Notes: generated by a model from the sequence alone, not told the origin. A stretch of 36,576 bases of DNA from Desulfarculaceae bacterium (GCA_027067385.1 JAMOVV010000106.1:1-36576), one strand, 5' to 3'; positions 7,626 to 16,498 are shown, counted from the stretch's first letter. Program-made: numbers and translations.

Positions 7626-8483
7626 TCAGGCGATACGCACAAAGGGCCGGGACAGGGCCAGGTGGTTGTAGCCGCGAACCTGGCCGCGGGAGAGGTCTGG
7701 TAAGGGCTTTGGGGGTTGGGGTGTCGTGCCGGGAATTTCCCTGAGCGCGCCCCCGTGTTTCATGATCACGCTTTCGGACGGGATACGCTCCAGGCGCAGG
7801 TAGTCCAGGCCTCCATCGTCGCTTTCGAAGATCATGCGGATGGCCTTGATGGCAAAGACCACCGGCTGGCCGTCCTTGCTATAGGTAACGGTGGACTTGG
7901 AGCCGCGTTTGTACTTGGCGTCGAGGTTGGCGCCCAGGACCTTTTTGACCACCGGCAGGTCGACTTCCAGGCCGGCCCCGGTTTCATCGGTGGCTTCCAC
8001 CGAGATCTTGTCGCTCTTGAGGGTGGAGATGATCACGTAGAGGTTGTTGGCGGCCATTATCGCTTCGGCGCTGGGTCCGGGGTCCAGGTCTGCCTGGTCC
8101 AGGAATTTATCGAGCAGGTCGATATCGACTTTTTCCTCGATGACGTCTTCGTAGGTGAACTTCAGGGCCTTGGCCTTGGAGTAGGCCGCCTTGAGGTTGA
8201 CGGTGCCGCCGCTGATGGCGCCGAGGATTTGTCCCAGGATGGTGGCCCCCACCCCCAGGCTGAGGTCCCTGTCGGTCTGGCCGGTGATGGTGGCGCCTTC
8301 CGGCGTGGGGACGATCGGCGGTAGGGGGGCGCCGCCCGGGTTCATGATGCTGTCCAGCGCGCCCCGGCTGTGCAGGGCGTTTTGAAAGAAATCCAGGGTG
8401 TCGGTGGGCTTGAGGTTGGATTTTGGGGTTACTACCACCGAGTAGCCTTGGATGCGCAGGAGTGACAAATGATTATCGCTCAT
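7626..8483 (-). CDS. Bacterial gasdermin-like protein (candidate pore-forming effector)
   Basis: 285 residues from an ATG (complement 8481-8483) preceded by GAGGG; the frame is open further upstream without family-like sequence. The layout fits bacterial gasdermins as I know them: a short N-terminal helix then GYSVVVTP and LKPTDTL; GGAPLPPI; GQTDRDLSLGVGATILG followed by a Gly-rich turn; AYSKAKALKFTYEDV; a DIDLLDKFLDQADLDP helix; LYVIISTLKSDKISVEA; and the closing strands GQPVVFAIKAIRMIFE. In that family the N-terminal domain forms very large membrane pores once a protease removes a short inhibitory C-terminal tail, killing the phage-infected cell. Here a tail of about 65 residues follows strand 220, Pro-rich (residues 251-262) with basic positions. 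No Cys exists in the protein, so the N-terminal palmitoylated Cys reported for some members is absent. No caspase-like or other protease lies next to it. No signal peptide. Identification is by eye. Confidence 0.65.
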   Translation of the reverse strand: MSDNHLSLLRIQGYSVVVTPKSNLKPTDTLDFFQNALHSRGALDSIMNPGGAPLPPIVPTPEGATITGQTDRDLSLGVGATILGQILGAISGGTVNLKAAYSKAKALKFTYEDVIEEKVDIDLLDKFLDQADLDPGPSAEAIMAANNLYVIISTLKSDKISVEATDETGAGLEVDLPVVKKVLGANLDAKYKRGSKSTVTYSKDGQPVVFAIKAIRMIFESDDGGLDYLRLERIPSESVIMKHGGALREIPGTTPQPPKPLPDLSRGQVRGYNHLALSRPFVRIA

Positions 8484-8840
8484 GGCTTGTCCCTCTCCCG
8501 GGAAGCCGGGTACCGCTGCGCGTTGGGCCGTCCCCACGGGGTGGTTTAAGCGGCTTGGCCGGCCTGGCGCGCGGGAAAACGAGCGGCGGCGCACCGAGAC
8601 CGCGGCCGGGGGGCTTGGCTTGACGCGCCGGGCCCCGGCTCCCGTTTTCTTTGGTTTGGGTCCCTTGTCCCCGGCGTCTCGTGGTCCGGTCACCGCCCGG
8701 TTTGGCCGGCCGGTTTTGGGCCCGGCCCATGGTTGGCGGTAGCTACTCGGTCGCGCCCCGATCCTCCCCGCTCGGGGCTGGCAACGGCGGCTATCGCGGT
8801 TGGTTGGCTGGTGCGATGCCCGGTTGACCTCCGCCGGGAT

Positions 8841-8870
8841 TTGTCACGGAGTTTTCTTGCGCTTGATAAT
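8841..8870 (+). promoter_or_regulatory. Orphan promoter-like element
   Basis: TTGTCA (8841-8846), 18 bases, GATAAT (8865-8870): five of six matches in each hexamer. It points right, where no plus-strand gene follows before tmk, and would run antisense to the 96-residue gene. Confidence 0.35.
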
Positions 8871-9017
8871 ATTTTACCCCATCCGTCTCTGCGGGCGGTA
8901 CCGGTTTGGCCCGCCGCCGTCCGCCCCGCGCCCTGGTTCGCACGGCCGCTCCCTGCCGCCCGCCGCCCCGCCTCGCGCCCCCGCTACTTTCTATTGTTCC
9001 TGCCTTATCGCCCCCCT

Positions 9018-9052
9018 GGCCCCCTTCGCTGGCCCCCTTCGCTGGCCCCCTT
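9018..9052. repeat. 13-bp tandem repeat, 2.7 copies
   Basis: GGCCCCCTTCGCT at 9018-9030 and 9031-9043, then GGCCCCCTT at 9044-9052. Located just beyond the stop codon of the 96-residue minus-strand gene. Confidence 0.75.
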
Positions 9053-9088
9053 GCGCCCCGCCCCTCTGGCCCCCCGCTGGTGCGGGGG

Positions 9089-9379
9089 TTAGGCGGTGGC
9101 GGTGTTTTGTAGGTGAAAGCGCGCCGGCCGGCCGGACTGGAGCCGGACCGAGGCCAGGTAGGTGATGTTGCCAGCGGCCCGGGCGGCCTCCTCCAGTTGG
9201 CTCCAGACGGCGCCCTTGACCTGGTCGCGGTCCACGGCGCGGGCGATTGACGCCTGCCAGCCGTCGCCGCGGCGGTCGATGGGGGTCCAGGCCCGGTCGG
9301 CCAGGACTAGGTGAAAAACCATCTTCTGCGAGTCGGTGGCGTCCGGTAGCTCCAGGTTGAGTATTGCCTTGCGTCCCAT
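9089..9379 (-). CDS. Hypothetical 96-residue protein
   Basis: Starts at an ATG (complement 9377-9379) with a G-rich ribosome binding site. A TTG four codons upstream is possible. No family recognised. The sequence looks like a small soluble alpha/beta protein: KAILNLELPD, then KMVFHLVLADRAWTP, an amphipathic helix DQVKGAVWSQLEEAARAAG, and closing strands TYLASVRLQ and ARFHLQ. No Cys, signal peptide or membrane segment. It lies between the TIGR04076-type gene and the gasdermin-like gene in the same orientation, behind a consensus-like promoter (9524-9553). The 605-bp gap to the gasdermin-like gene makes cotranscription uncertain. Confidence 0.65.
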   Translation of the reverse strand: MGRKAILNLELPDATDSQKMVFHLVLADRAWTPIDRRGDGWQASIARAVDRDQVKGAVWSQLEEAARAAGNITYLASVRLQSGRPARFHLQNTATA

Positions 9380-9523
9380 ATCGCCCCCCAAGGGTTTGGT
9401 GAGCCCCCGCCGCCGGCCGCGCCCGCCTGGCTGGCGGCGGGGCGCTGGTGGGAAGAAAAAACCCCGCCGGCGGCAAAAGTGCCGCAGACAGGGCTGCCAT
9501 AGCTCGTATAGTATTTGTATTGT

Positions 9524-9553
9524 ATTTTAAGGAGGAGGGTGGTTGGATGTCAA
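9524..9553 (-). promoter_or_regulatory. Strong sigma-70-type promoter, minus strand
   Basis: On the minus strand TTGACA (complement of 9548-9553), 18 bases, TAAAAT (complement of 9524-9529): six of six and five of six matches. Predicted start near 9517, giving a leader of about 138 nt before the ATG at 9379. The leader holds GCGGCA-CTTT-TGCCGC and, ten bases on, a run of six T, which could act as an attenuator. Confidence 0.6.
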
Positions 9554-9576
9554 GGGGAAAGTGAGGTGAGGGGCGC

Positions 9577-9909
9577 TTAGGCGATTTTCTGGATGAAAAA
9601 GAGTACTGGCCGGAGCCAGTCGGTGCAGCCGGCCACGGCGGTGGCCGGTTCCTTCATGCCCGGCAGATGGCCGCCGGAGAGCACGGCCACGATCTGGCCG
9701 CGGATGTCGGCCCAGGCCCAGGGGCAAAAGCCGGCCGGCATCTCCCAGGGCTGGGCGACGAAGAACTCCTGCCCCTCGCTGAAGCAGTCGCAGGGTTCCA
9801 GGGCGGCGTAGTCGGCTTCGAGGAAGCGGCCGAGATACTCGCGGTTGTGGGTGCGCTGGACCACGGTGATCTTGACCTTGGCGTCGGCCGGGACGTTGTC
9901 TGGGGCCAT
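9577..9909 (-). CDS. TIGR04076-family small protein
   Basis: 110 residues from an ATG (complement 9907-9909) with AGGAGA six bases upstream, a near-ideal ribosome binding site; the longer open frame upstream is not protein-like. It matches the TIGR04076 pattern as I know it: KVKITVVQR at the start, a Cys-containing CDCFSEGQEFF segment, MPAGFCPWAWADI, a VLSGGHLPGM segment and the terminal GCTDWLRPVLFFIQKI. Cys residues in CDC, GFC and GCT are conserved in the family. The function of the family is not established. It stands divergent from tmk, whose ATG is 131 bp away. Confidence 0.85.
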   Translation of the reverse strand: MAPDNVPADAKVKITVVQRTHNREYLGRFLEADYAALEPCDCFSEGQEFFVAQPWEMPAGFCPWAWADIRGQIVAVLSGGHLPGMKEPATAVAGCTDWLRPVLFFIQKIA

Positions 9910-9943
9910 GGCTGGTCTCCTGGGCATGGGGGCTTTGGGGTTA

Positions 9944-9973
9944 ATAATAGACGGTTGGGGCCGCCGAAGTCCA
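9944..9973 (-). promoter_or_regulatory. Candidate promoter of the TIGR04076-family gene
   Basis: Minus strand TGGACT (complement 9968-9973), 18 bases, TATTAT (complement 9944-9949). The -10 matches five of six, the -35 four of six. It is about 35 bp upstream of the start codon. Confidence 0.35.
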
Positions 9974-10039
9974 GGGACGCTTGGGCATCTGGGGGTGGGC
10001 CTTGTATTGGTCCGGCGCCAAGGGTATGTTAAGCGCGTT

Positions 10040-10688
10040 ATGGCCGAAGGAGTATTTATAACCCTGGAGGGCGGCGAGGGTACGGGCAAGACCACCCAGC
10101 AGAGCATGCTGGTGCGCCGGGTCAAGGGCATGGGGCGGGAGGTGTTGGCCACCCGGGAGCCGGGGGGGACCTACCTGGGCCGGGGTCTGCGGCGCCTGTT
10201 AGAGGAGCCCGGCGGCGAGTCGCCCACCGCCTTGGCCGAGCTGCTGATGTTCATGGCCGACCGGGCCCAGCACGTGCAGCACACCATCGGCCCGGCCTTG
10301 GACCAGGGGCGGGTGGTGGTCTGCGATCGATTCATCGACTCCAGCGAGGTGTACCAGGCCCGGGTGCGGGGCATGGACCTGGCCTGGGTGCGGGAGCTGA
10401 ACCGGCGGGTCTGTGGCGGGCTTTGGCCGGTGCTCACGGTGGTGTTGGACCTGGAGCCCCGGTTGGGCTTGCAGCGGGTGATGGATCGCCAGCAGCAGTT
10501 GGGGTTGGGGCTCACCTGGATGGAGGCCGAGGACCTGGAGTTTCACCGCCGGGTGCGCCAGGGGTTTTTGGACCAGGCGGCGGCCGAGCCCGGTCGGGTG
10601 AAGGTGGTGGCCGCCGGCGGCCGTCCCGAGGAGGTGGCCGAGGCGGTGTGGTCGCTGGTGGAGCCCTTGCTCAAGGGGAGCGGCGGCG

Positions 10689-10699
<11 letters not shown>
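10040..10699 (+). CDS. tmk: Thymidylate kinase
   Basis: Phosphorylates dTMP to dTDP. ATG 10040 gives a 219-residue protein that begins MAEGVFITLEGGEGTGKTT, the normal start. The open frame reaching back to 9845 is antisense to the neighbouring gene and is not used. P-loop at residues 11-18; REPGGTYLG dTMP-binding segment; CDRFIDSSEVYQARVRG corresponds to the DR(Y/F)xxSSxAYQG region, with Phe instead of Tyr and Ala instead of Gly. holB overlaps its end by 11 bp, so the two are translationally linked. The tmk-holB-ricT-metG order is common in deltaproteobacteria. Confidence 0.94.
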
Positions 10700-11687
<988 letters not shown>

Positions 11688-11771
11688 TACGCGGCGATTC
11701 TGTTAATATTATTGGGCTGGCCGCTACTGCGACAAACATGGGGGGCGCGGGCTTTCCCCCGGGAGAATAAG

Positions 11772-12656
11772 GTGGGCAAGGTAATCGGCGTGCGCTTCAA
11801 CCGCGGCGCCAAGATATACGACTTTGACGCCGGGCACTTCGTGCTCAGCTCCGGCGACATGGTTATCGTGGAGACCGAGCAGGGGCTGGCCCTGGGCGAG
11901 GTGGTGCGGCCGCCGGCCCTGCGGCGCGAGGACGACGACCAGCCCGAGCTCAAGCGGGTCTACCGCCTGGCCACCGACGAAGACCGGGAGCAGGTGGCCC
12001 AAAACCAGCAGTTGGAAAAAGAGGCCTTTACCCACTGCGCCGAGCGCATAGCCGCGCTCAAGCTGGACATGAACCTGGTGAAGGTCGATTGCCTCTTTGA
12101 CCGCTCCAAGATAATTTTTTACTTCACCGCCGAGGGCCGCCAGGACTTCCGGGAGCTGGTGCGCGACATGGTGGCCCGGCTGCGCATGCGGGTGGAGATG
12201 CGCCAAATCGGGGTACGCCACGAGGCCAAGCTCTTGGGCGGGCTGGGCTCCTGCGGGCGGGAGCTGTGCTGCTGCACCTTCCTGCGCGACTTCGAGCCGG
12301 TGAGCGTAAAGATGGCCAAGGAGCAGAACCTCTCGCTCAACCCCACCAAGATCAGCGGGCTCTGCGGCCGGCTCATGTGCTGCCTCACCTACGAGTACGA
12401 GACCTACCGCGACCTGAAAAAGGACCTGCCCAAGCTGGGTAAACGCTTCACCCTGGCCGACGGCAGCGAGGTGAAGGTGATCCGCCAGAACGTGTTGCAG
12501 CGCCAGGTCACCCTATACACCCCGGAAGGCGAAAAGGTAGTGGGGGCCGATGAGTTCAAGGAAATGATCTCGCCGGCCCCGGCGGACCAGGCGTCTTCAG
12601 AGCCCGAGCGCGGCCGCTCGCGCCGCCGCCGCCGCCGCAAGGGAGGCTCGCGCTGA
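11772..12656 (+). CDS. ricT: PSP1-domain protein, RicT/YaaT homologue
   Basis: The GTG at 11772 lies seven bases after GGGAG and gives 294 residues beginning MGKVIGVRFNRGAKIYDF, the usual start; the upstream open frame is not family-like. The PSP1 domain carries the cysteine pattern of the family: Cys161, Cys166-168, Cys198 and Cys203-204 within GSCGRELCCC and GLCGRLMCCLTYE. In Bacillus the RicAFT complex binds iron-sulfur clusters through such cysteines and assists RNase Y. Without RicA/RicF partners in this window the role here is open. The C-terminus is a short Arg-rich tail. Sits between holB and metG, the usual place. Confidence 0.88.
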   Translation: MGKVIGVRFNRGAKIYDFDAGHFVLSSGDMVIVETEQGLALGEVVRPPALRREDDDQPELKRVYRLATDEDREQVAQNQQLEKEAFTHCAERIAALKLDMNLVKVDCLFDRSKIIFYFTAEGRQDFRELVRDMVARLRMRVEMRQIGVRHEAKLLGGLGSCGRELCCCTFLRDFEPVSVKMAKEQNLSLNPTKISGLCGRLMCCLTYEYETYRDLKKDLPKLGKRFTLADGSEVKVIRQNVLQRQVTLYTPEGEKVVGADEFKEMISPAPADQASSEPERGRSRRRRRRKGGSR

Positions 12657-12735
12657 ACCAGCCCCGGCCCCCGGGCCGGGGGCGATAGTCCCGGGCCGGG
12701 GGCCGGTTTATGAACTGCAAGGACGGCATGCGATA

Positions 12736-14775
12736 ATGGACAACATCTCCTACCTCACCACGCCGATATATTACGTAAACGCCCAGCCCCACCTGGGCCA
12801 CGCCTACACCACCGTGGTGGCCGATGTCTACACCCGCCTGGGCCGGCTGGTGGGGCGCGACGCGCGCCTGCAAACCGGCACCGACGAGCACGGCGACAAG
12901 ATCGCCCAGGCCGCGGCCGCCGAATCGGTGGAGCCCAAGCAGTACGCCGACCGCATCAGCGACATGTTCCGCCAGACCTGGCCGCCGCTGCACATCCGCT
13001 ACGACCGCTTCATCCGCACCACCGACCCCGACCACATCAAGGTGGTGCAGGAGATACTGCAAAAGGTCTATGACGCCGGCGATATCTACTTCGCCAAGTA
13101 CGGCGGCAACTACTGCGTGGGCTGCGAACGCTTCTACACTGACCACGAGCTGGTCGACGGCAAGTGCCCCGACCACCAGACCGAGCCGGTCTACATCGAG
13201 GAAGAAAACTACTTCTTCCGTATGTCCAAGTACCAGGACTGGCTGCTGGAGCACATCGAGGCCCACCCCGATTTCATCCGGCCCGAGCGCTACCGCAACG
13301 AAGTCAAGAGCTTCCTGGCCGAGCCCCTGGAAGACCTGTGCATCAGCCGGCCCAAGACCCGGCTCACCTGGGGCATCGACCTGCCCTTTGACGACCGCTT
13401 CGTCACCTACGTCTGGTTCGACGCCCTGATCAACTACGTCAGCGGCCTGGGCTGGCCCGACGGCCGGGACTTCGCCAAGTACTGGCCCCACGCCCAGCAC
13501 CTCATCGCCAAGGATATCCTTAAGCCGCACGGTATCTACTGGCCCACCATGCTAAGGGCCGCCGGTATCGAGCCCTACCAGCACCTCAACGTGCACGGCT
13601 ATTGGTCGGTGGGCGAGTCCAAGATGTCCAAGAGCGTGGGCAACGTGGTGCGCCCCCTGGAGCTGGCCCAGGTCTACGGCCCCGACGCCTTCCGCTACTT
13701 TTTGATGCGCGAGATGACCTTCGGCCTGGACGCCAACTTCAGCCAAGACCTGCTGGTGGAGCGCTACAACGCCGACCTGGCCAACGACCTGGGCAACCTC
13801 TTCAGCCGGGTGCTCAACATGATGGCCCGCTACCGCGACGGCCTGGTGCCCGAGCCCTCGTCCAAGAGCGACCAGCGCCCGGGCCCCGACCCCCGGGCCC
13901 AGGCGGCCGAGGACACCCTGCCGCCGCTTAGGACCATGGACCAGCCCTGGCTGCGGTCTTCGACCATGAAAGAGCTCTCCTGGCGCACCACCCAGTACTA
14001 CCAGGCCCAGATGGACGTCTTCGCCTTCCGGCGGGCCCTGGAGGCCCTGTGGGACCTGATCGGCGCGGCCAACAAGTACGTGGTGGCCACCGAGCCCTGG
14101 ACCCTGGCCAAGGACCTGGACCAGGCGCCCAAGCTGGACCAGGTGCTCTACCGCCTGTGCCAGGTGCTGGCCGACGTCACCGTGATGGTCTGGCCGGTGA
14201 TGCCGGCGGTGGCCGAAAAGATGGCCGCCTGCCTGGGACTGGCCGGGGTTACCACCGACAAGATTCGCGGCGGGCTGCTGGCCAAGATCGCCTCCGGACA
14301 GGCCCTGCTGGGGCCCGGCACCCAGACCCAAAAGCCCCGGCCGCTGTTCCCGCGCATCGAAACCGACAAGGTGGCGGCCAAGGCGGCCAAGGCCGAGAAA
14401 AAGGCCGGCGGCAAAAAATCGGCCCGGCCCCAGACCAAGCCCCGGGCCGAGCTGGTGGCCATCGAGGACTTCGCCCGCCTGGATTTGCGGGTGGGGGTGA
14501 TCACCGAGGCCGGGCCCATCGAGGGGGCCGACAAGCTGCTGCGGCTCATGGTCGACCTGGGCGAGGACGCCCCGCGCCAACTGGTGGCCGGGGTGGCCGC
14601 CCACTACTCGCCCCAGGAGCTGGTCGGCATGCGCGTGGTGGTGGTGGCCAACCTCAAGCCGGCCAAGCTGCGCGGGGTGATGAGCCACGGCATGCTTCTG
14701 GCCGGCTCCCAGGGCAAAACCATGAAGATTCTGCAGCCCGACCCCGAACTGCCCCCCGGCGCCAAAATCAAGTAG
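12736..14775 (+). CDS. metG: Methionyl-tRNA synthetase
   Basis: Class I aminoacyl-tRNA synthetase of 679 residues. The HIGH signature is H19LGH22 in NAQPHLGHAY and the KMSKS loop is at residues 296-300. The zinc/knuckle insertion reads CVGCERF with a later KCPDH (about residues 127-150). An anticodon-binding domain with a WTLAKD segment follows. Residues about 540-570 are a Lys/Ala-rich linker, and the C-terminal domain from about residue 576 (FARLDLRVG to SHGMLLAG) is a Trbp111-type tRNA-binding OB fold that also dimerises the enzyme. Start ATG lies 79 bp after ricT. Confidence 0.97.
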   Translation: MDNISYLTTPIYYVNAQPHLGHAYTTVVADVYTRLGRLVGRDARLQTGTDEHGDKIAQAAAAESVEPKQYADRISDMFRQTWPPLHIRYDRFIRTTDPDHIKVVQEILQKVYDAGDIYFAKYGGNYCVGCERFYTDHELVDGKCPDHQTEPVYIEEENYFFRMSKYQDWLLEHIEAHPDFIRPERYRNEVKSFLAEPLEDLCISRPKTRLTWGIDLPFDDRFVTYVWFDALINYVSGLGWPDGRDFAKYWPHAQHLIAKDILKPHGIYWPTMLRAAGIEPYQHLNVHGYWSVGESKMSKSVGNVVRPLELAQVYGPDAFRYFLMREMTFGLDANFSQDLLVERYNADLANDLGNLFSRVLNMMARYRDGLVPEPSSKSDQRPGPDPRAQAAEDTLPPLRTMDQPWLRSSTMKELSWRTTQYYQAQMDVFAFRRALEALWDLIGAANKYVVATEPWTLAKDLDQAPKLDQVLYRLCQVLADVTVMVWPVMPAVAEKMAACLGLAGVTTDKIRGGLLAKIASGQALLGPGTQTQKPRPLFPRIETDKVAAKAAKAEKKAGGKKSARPQTKPRAELVAIEDFARLDLRVGVITEAGPIEGADKLLRLMVDLGEDAPRQLVAGVAAHYSPQELVGMRVVVVANLKPAKLRGVMSHGMLLAGSQGKTMKILQPDPELPPGAKIK

Positions 14776-15100
14776 CCCGGCGGCAGCCTGCCGCTCCCGT
14801 AGTGGGTCCGAGTCCCTACGCTGCAGGCTCGTCCCCCGGCCTGCTCCGCTCGCGGCCGACTTTCAGGCCGGTGCAATGCTTGCACACCCGTAGTGGGTCC
14901 GAGTCCGTTACGCCCCGGGCTCGTCCCCCGCCCCGCGGCCCGGCGACGGCCGGTCCCTTGGACCATGGCCTGGCAACCCACCCCATGGGGTCCGCCGGGG
15001 GCCTGCGGGCCTCCCGGTTTTTGGGAGGGGGCCGCGGCCTTGGCTGGCGCGGTGCGAAAATGTTTTAATGACCGGGTCAACCCCGGGCGGGAGGAAGCGC
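14776..15100. other. Gene-free spacer with a 91-bp-spaced direct repeat
   Basis: Between metG and the MFS gene. It holds two copies of a composite repeat (14796-14838 and 14887-14930) and a short inverted repeat GCGGCAG/CTGCCGC after the metG stop without a T-run. No protein-like frame is seen. Confidence 0.6.
14796..14930. repeat. Two-copy composite direct repeat
   Basis: The 20-mer CCCGTAGTGGGTCCGAGTCC is identical at 14796-14815 and 14887-14906. Each copy is followed by TACG and then the 13-mer GGCTCGTCCCCCG (14826-14838 and 14918-14930). It may be a dispersed intergenic repeat family of this genome, or the remnant of a local duplication. Confidence 0.75.
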
Positions 15101-16435
15101 GTGGACCAGCAGAAAAAGGCGGTTTGGGGCTGGGCACTGTACGACTGGGCCAACAGCGCCTTTGCCACCACGGTGATGTCGGGTTTCTTTCCCATCTTCT
15201 TCAAGCAATTCTGGTCCCTCGGGGCCGACCCCCAGCTCACCACCGCCCGCCTGGGCCTGGCCAACTCGGCCGGCAGCCTGCTGGTGGCCCTGTTGGCCCC
15301 CATCCTGGGGGCCATCGCCGACCGGGGCTCTTTGCGCAAACACCTGCTGATCCTGCTGGCCTACCTGGGGGTGCTCAGCACCGCGGCGCTCTACCTGGTG
15401 GGCCAGGGCCAGTGGGGCTGGGCGGTGCTGCTGTACGTGGTGGGCAACATCGGCTTTGCCGGGGCCAACGTGTTTTACGATTCCCTGTTGCCCACCGTGG
15501 CCTCCGAGGATCGCATCGACTTCGTCTCCGGCCTGGGCTTCAGCCTGGGCTACCTCGGCGGGGGACTGCTCTTTGGGCTCAACGTACTCATGACCCTCAA
15601 GCCGGCCTGGTTCGGCCTGGCTGATGCGGCCATGGCGGTGCGGATTTCTTTTCTCACCGTGGCCCTGTGGTGGGGCGGCTTTACTCTCATCACGATCTTC
15701 TGGGTGCCGCGGGGGCCGGCCGCCGGCGGTGGTGCGGCCGATGGCTCGATGGTGGCCGCCGGGTTTAAGCAGTTGGCGGCCACCCTGAAGAAGGCCCGCC
15801 ACATGAAGACCATCGGGCTGTTCCTGGCGGCCTACTGGTTCTACATCGACGGGGTGGACACCATCATCCGCATGGCGGTGGACTACGGCATCACCCTGGG
15901 CTTTAAATCCAGCGACCTCATCCTGGCCCTGCTCATCGTGCAGTTTGTGGGCTTCCCGGCCGCCCTGGCTTTCGGTCGCCTGGGCCAGCGCTGGGGGGTG
16001 AAGAAGGCGATCTTCCTGGCCATTGGGGTATACATGGTCATCACCGCCTGGGGCATGAGCGTCACCCGCGTCTACGAGTTCTACCTCCTGGCCGGGGGTA
16101 TCGGGCTGGTGCAGGGCGGCATCCAGGCCCTGTCGCGTTCCTACTACTCCCGGCTCATCCCGGCCGGCCAGTCGGCGGAGTACTACGGGTTCTACAACCT
16201 GCTGGGCAAGTTCGCGGTGATCCTGGGGCCGCTGCTCATGGCCGGGGTGGGGCTTTGGGCCCGTCGGCTGCTCATGCCGCCGGCGGCCACCCCGGAGCAG
16301 GTGTTGCAGGTGGGGCGACTGGCGGCGCGCTATTCCCTGGGCTCGGTGCTGATCCTCTTTGTCATCGGGGCGGTGCTGTTGCTATTGGTGGATGAAAAAA
16401 AGGGGCGCGCCCAGGCCAAGGCCCTGTCCGAGTAA
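15101..16435 (+). CDS. MFS transporter, UMF1/Atg22-like family
   Basis: Integral membrane permease of 444 residues, using the GTG at 15101 with GGAGG six bases upstream. An ATG at 15068 lies 11 codons earlier but has no ribosome binding site. The start AVWGWALYDWANSAFATTV is the signature of the UMF1/Atg22-like branch of the major facilitator superfamily. About twelve hydrophobic segments are visible, with an ADRG loop between TM2 and TM3 and a charged central loop near residues 200-235. Substrate is unknown, and amino-acid efflux is only suggested by the yeast relative. It is convergent with the chemoreceptor gene across a shared hairpin terminator. Confidence 0.88.
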   Translation: MDQQKKAVWGWALYDWANSAFATTVMSGFFPIFFKQFWSLGADPQLTTARLGLANSAGSLLVALLAPILGAIADRGSLRKHLLILLAYLGVLSTAALYLVGQGQWGWAVLLYVVGNIGFAGANVFYDSLLPTVASEDRIDFVSGLGFSLGYLGGGLLFGLNVLMTLKPAWFGLADAAMAVRISFLTVALWWGGFTLITIFWVPRGPAAGGGAADGSMVAAGFKQLAATLKKARHMKTIGLFLAAYWFYIDGVDTIIRMAVDYGITLGFKSSDLILALLIVQFVGFPAALAFGRLGQRWGVKKAIFLAIGVYMVITAWGMSVTRVYEFYLLAGGIGLVQGGIQALSRSYYSRLIPAGQSAEYYGFYNLLGKFAVILGPLLMAGVGLWARRLLMPPAATPEQVLQVGRLAARYSLGSVLILFVIGAVLLLLVDEKKGRAQAKALSE

Positions 16436-16466
16436 CCCTGGGCCCGGCCGCCGGGTTATCGCCATA

Positions 16467-16498
16467 AACAGGGCGCCCCCTGCCGGGGGCGCCCTGTT
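16467..16498. terminator. Hairpin terminator between convergent genes
   Basis: Perfect 14-bp inverted repeat: AACAGGGCGCCCCC (16467-16480), loop TGCC, GGGGGCGCCCTGTT (16485-16498). The T content after the stem is modest on the minus strand (TTTAT) and absent on the plus strand. It lies between the MFS gene and the chemoreceptor gene and probably serves both. Confidence 0.75.

Larger units (their letters stand above)
8484..9088. other. 605-bp gene-free GC-rich stretch upstream of the gasdermin-like gene
   Basis: Frames on both strands here give low-complexity Pro/Arg/Ala translations and no protein-like sequence. It contains an AT-rich island at 8865-8877, a plus-strand promoter-like element (8841-8870), and a short tandem repeat, GGCCCCCTTCGCT, at 9018-9030 and 9031-9043 with a partial third copy to 9052. 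Confidence 0.55.

Noticed and set aside
8733-9092. Plus-strand ORFs in the gap upstream of the gasdermin-like gene
   Set aside because: Pro/Arg/Ala low-complexity translations typical of GC-rich non-coding DNA, no ribosome binding site.
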